The position numbers and the translations under genes were made by a program. Shown here one piece after another: positions 61,974 to 64,000 of a stretch of DNA of 64,000 nucleotides. Source of the DNA: Marichromatium gracile (lineage in GTDB: Bacteria > Pseudomonadota > Gammaproteobacteria > Chromatiales > Chromatiaceae); the NCBI RefSeq assembly GCF_004343155.1, contig NZ_SMDC01000014.1, forward strand, positions 23,473 through 87,472, read 5' to 3'. Under the pieces are notes generated by a model. The model was not told the origin of the DNA, ran no database searches, and saw only the letters and a program-made list of their open reading frames with translations. Each line of letters starts with the position of its first letter. The first letter of the stretch is position 1.

Positions 61974-62906
61974 ATGAGTCAGTTTATTGACGACGTCGAT
62001 CAACGTACCCGCATGGTGGGGCAGAATCGCATGGAGCTGCTGCTGTTCCACCTCGGCAGCGACCAGACGTTCGGTATCAATGTGTTCAAGGTTCGCGAGG
62101 TGATCGCTCGCCCCAAGCTGCAGCAGTTGCCCGGGGCGAGCGCGATCGTGCGCGGCGTGGCGACGATCCGTGACCGCACGGTCTCGATCATCGATCTGGC
62201 GCAGGCCATCGGCTTCGTCGACCGGCCGGGGGATGATACCGATGCCAAGGTGATCGTCACCGAGTTCAACCGTTCGGTGCAGGGCTTCTGGGTCTCGGCG
62301 GTGGATCGTATCGTCAACGTCAACTGGGAGACGGTGAAGCCGCCGCCACGAGGGACCGAACAGGAAAGCTATCTGGTGGCGGTCACCGAGGTCGAGGGGC
62401 GGCTGGTGCAGATCATCGATGTCGAGCGGGTGTTCGCTGCCATCAATCAGCTCAAGGAAGATGTCTCGGAGACCACCCTGGAGCGGGCCGAGCACATCGA
62501 TCATCACAAGTCGATCCTGGTGGTCGACGACTCGATGGTTGCGCGCAAGCAGATCGAGCGCGCCATTGGCGAGATCGGTTTCCAGGTCGAGACCCGCTCC
62601 GATGGTCGCGCCGCGCTCGACTTCCTCGAGGAGCTGGCCGAGACTGGCGCTGTCTCGGACACCATCGAGATGGTGATCTCCGACATCGAGATGCCGCGTA
62701 TGGACGGCTATACCCTGACCCGCAAGATCCGCGACAATAGCAAGCTCAAGGATCTGCCGGTGGTGCTGCACTCCTCGCTGAGCGGGCAGTTCAACGCCGA
62801 TATGGTCAAGCGCGCCGGGGCCGATGACTTCCTGCCGAAGTTCGATCCGGACGAGTTGGCCGCGATGGTGATGAAGCATGGTGGCCGACCCGCGGACGAC
62901 TCCTGA
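61974..62906 (+). CDS. cheV: Chemotaxis coupling/receiver protein CheV
   Basis: 310 residues. The N-terminal CheW-like domain (about 10-160) starts NRMELLLFHLGSDQTFGINV, with VREVIARPKLQQLPGASAIV. The receiver domain (about 175-305) has the Asp in VISDIEMPRMDGYTLTR and the Lys in FLPKFDPDEL. It couples receptors to CheA and is tuned by phosphorylation. ATG preceded by GGAGGTGGTAG. Next to cheR. Confidence 0.95.
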   Translation: MSQFIDDVDQRTRMVGQNRMELLLFHLGSDQTFGINVFKVREVIARPKLQQLPGASAIVRGVATIRDRTVSIIDLAQAIGFVDRPGDDTDAKVIVTEFNRSVQGFWVSAVDRIVNVNWETVKPPPRGTEQESYLVAVTEVEGRLVQIIDVERVFAAINQLKEDVSETTLERAEHIDHHKSILVVDDSMVARKQIERAIGEIGFQVETRSDGRAALDFLEELAETGAVSDTIEMVISDIEMPRMDGYTLTRKIRDNSKLKDLPVVLHSSLSGQFNADMVKRAGADDFLPKFDPDELAAMVMKHGGRPADDS

Positions 62907-63031
62907 GCGAGATGGCCCTTACAGTCTTCCTGATGCATAGAAAGTGTGAGTATTCCATTGAGTGATTCGATCAGCGTGGTCCTGCGCCAGTGCATGGCGG
63001 ATGCGAACGGACGTTTGGCCAGAGGTCTGTC

Positions 63032-63844
63032 GTGATAGATCCGCAAGACTACGCAGAATTCTCGCGCTTTCTCTCCGAGTGCTGCGGCTTGGTGCTGGGT
63101 GAGAATCGTCAGTATCTCGTCTCCAGTCGGCTCTCGCGCCTGCTCGGTGAGTTCTCCTTCTCCAGTGTCGAGGAGCTGCTGCGCGCGCTGCGCCGCTCTG
63201 CGGACCCGACGCTCAAGTCGCGTGTGATCGACGCGATGACCACCAACGAGACCTCCTGGTTTCGTGATGTCTATCCGTTCGAGATCCTGCGCCACGTGGT
63301 CCTCCCCGAGCTGGCGGAAAAGAAACGCCCGATCCGCATCTGGTCGGCGGCCTGCTCGAGCGGTCAGGAGCCTTACAGCATCGCCATGGTGCTGGCCGAG
63401 TGGGAGCAGAGCTTTCCGCCGAAGAACATCCAGACCAGCGTGCTCGGCACCGATCTCTCCGATACCGTGCTCGCCGAGGCGCGTGGTGGTGTCTACGATG
63501 GGCTTGGGATCGTGCGCGGCCTGAGCAAGGAACGGCGCGACCGTTTCTTCGAGACCGTGCCCAACGGGCATCGCATCAAGCCCGATATCCAGCGTCGGGT
63601 CCGCTTCCAGAAGCTCAACCTGATGGAGTCCTATGCCGCGCTCGGCAAGTTCGAGATCGTCTTCTGTCGCAACGTGCTGATCTATTTCTCGGCCGAGACC
63701 AAGCGTCGGGTTTTTGACGGCATTGCCAAACAGATGGAGCCGGGTGGCTATCTCTTCGTCGGAGCCTCCGAATCGGTCGGCTCCTATACCAACGCCTTCG
63801 AGATGGTCCGCACGCCAAAGGGCGCCGTGCTCAGGCGTCGTTAG
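63032..63844 (+). CDS. cheR: Chemotaxis receptor methyltransferase CheR
   Basis: 270 residues. SAM-dependent glutamate methyltransferase for receptors, opposed by CheB. The N-terminal domain has CGLVLGENRQYLVSSRLSRL, then TTNETSWFRDVYPFEIL and the SAM loop IWSAACSSGQEPYSIAM; later FEIVFCRNVLIYFSAETK. GTG 63032 preceded by AGAGGTCTGTC is used. cheV lies upstream; rod genes (flgBCD) usually follow in such loci and may lie beyond the window. Confidence 0.95.
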   Translation: MIDPQDYAEFSRFLSECCGLVLGENRQYLVSSRLSRLLGEFSFSSVEELLRALRRSADPTLKSRVIDAMTTNETSWFRDVYPFEILRHVVLPELAEKKRPIRIWSAACSSGQEPYSIAMVLAEWEQSFPPKNIQTSVLGTDLSDTVLAEARGGVYDGLGIVRGLSKERRDRFFETVPNGHRIKPDIQRRVRFQKLNLMESYAALGKFEIVFCRNVLIYFSAETKRRVFDGIAKQMEPGGYLFVGASESVGSYTNAFEMVRTPKGAVLRRR

Positions 63845-63853
63845 CGCCTCTCT

Positions 63854-63894
63854 ACGACCCCGCTCGCGCTCCTGTCTGTTCGCGGCGGGGTCGT
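63854..63894 (+). terminator. Strong hairpin after cheR, without T-tract
   Basis: ACGACCCCGC (63854-63863) pairs with GCGGGGTCGT (63885-63894). A one-base bulge then lets CGCG pair with CGCG above it around a 12-base loop. It starts ten bases after the cheR stop. No T-run follows, so it may be a Rho-independent-like stop or an mRNA end stabiliser. Confidence 0.5.
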
Positions 63895-64000
63895 CTCCAG
63901 CCTCCCCAGCCTCCAGCCTCCAGCCTCCAGCCTCCAGCCTCCAGCCTCCAGCCTCCAGCCTCCAGCCTCCAGCCTCCAGCCTCCAGCCTCCAGCCTCCAG
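63895..64000 (+). repeat. Heptamer array, CCTCCAG type, running off the window
   Basis: After an irregular start (CTCCAGCCTCCCCAG), exactly 13 CCTCCAG units fill 63910-64000 and continue past the edge. Orientation is plus (CCAG). It lies downstream of the cheR hairpin. The total length cannot be known here. Confidence 0.92.

Noticed and set aside
63895..64000. CRISPR array
   Set aside because: Units are 7 bases and contiguous, without spacers.

Overview
The window is high-GC, densely coded gammaproteobacterial DNA. Gene content and protein style point to a purple-sulfur-bacterium-like lineage (Chromatiales). The pointers are a folC-dedD-cvpA-purF-metZ block, a polar Pseudomonas-type flagellar and chemotaxis island, and intergenic heptanucleotide arrays. 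This placement is inference: there is no rRNA, photosynthesis or sulfur-oxidation gene here to fix it.

Layout. 1-6540: folC (cut by the left edge), dedD, cvpA, purF, metZ and an RpfE-like gene, all on the plus strand. 6547-12286: YbaK and a DUF938 methyltransferase (minus), an unknown lipoprotein and an unknown membrane protein (plus), then folP, apbE and a DUF3096 membrane protein (minus). 12740-14685: a 35-residue membrane microprotein coupled to a SLAC1/TehA-type transporter, and an OmpA-like protein. 14690-22332 (minus): a complete-looking bacterial V-type ATPase operon in the order B-D-I-K-E-DUF2764-A. 22806-25661: a large hybrid histidine kinase. 25692-28605 (minus): a phospholipase D/VTT fusion and an endonuclease/exonuclease/phosphatase. 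28730-30070: a small unknown protein, ComFB and an atypical PilZ protein, which lead into the motility island.

30279-63844 is one motility island. FleQ sits directly upstream of a sigma-54 promoter and fliEFGHIJ, followed by fliK, fliLMNOPQR, flhB, flhA, flhF, flhG, fliA, cheY, cheZ, cheA, cheB, motA, motB, cheW, an arginine-rich protein and a DUF2802 protein. A converging minus-strand operon carries flgA, flgM, flgN, ycgR, a second FliK-like gene and flhX. cheV and cheR follow on the plus strand. Together these encode the basal body and export gate, the motor, the switch, the sigma-28/anti-sigma switch (FliA/FlgM), the number/position regulators (FlhF/FlhG) and the phosphorelay. Three c-di-GMP-type effectors (YcgR, atypical PilZ, ComFB) sit in or beside the island.

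The least explained structure is a dispersed family of heptanucleotide tandem arrays (about 2410-2651, 7730-7942, 12351-12595 and 63895 to the window end). Three of the four have arms in head-to-head orientation. Two are joined to a roughly 36-bp motif that starts TTGAACCGC. Other points worth a second look are the rotated V-ATPase operon with Na+-type ligands in its ring subunit, two FliM/CheZ-like CheY-docking motifs in the CheA linker, the coupled microprotein at 12740, and the arginine-rich repeat protein inside the chemotaxis operon.
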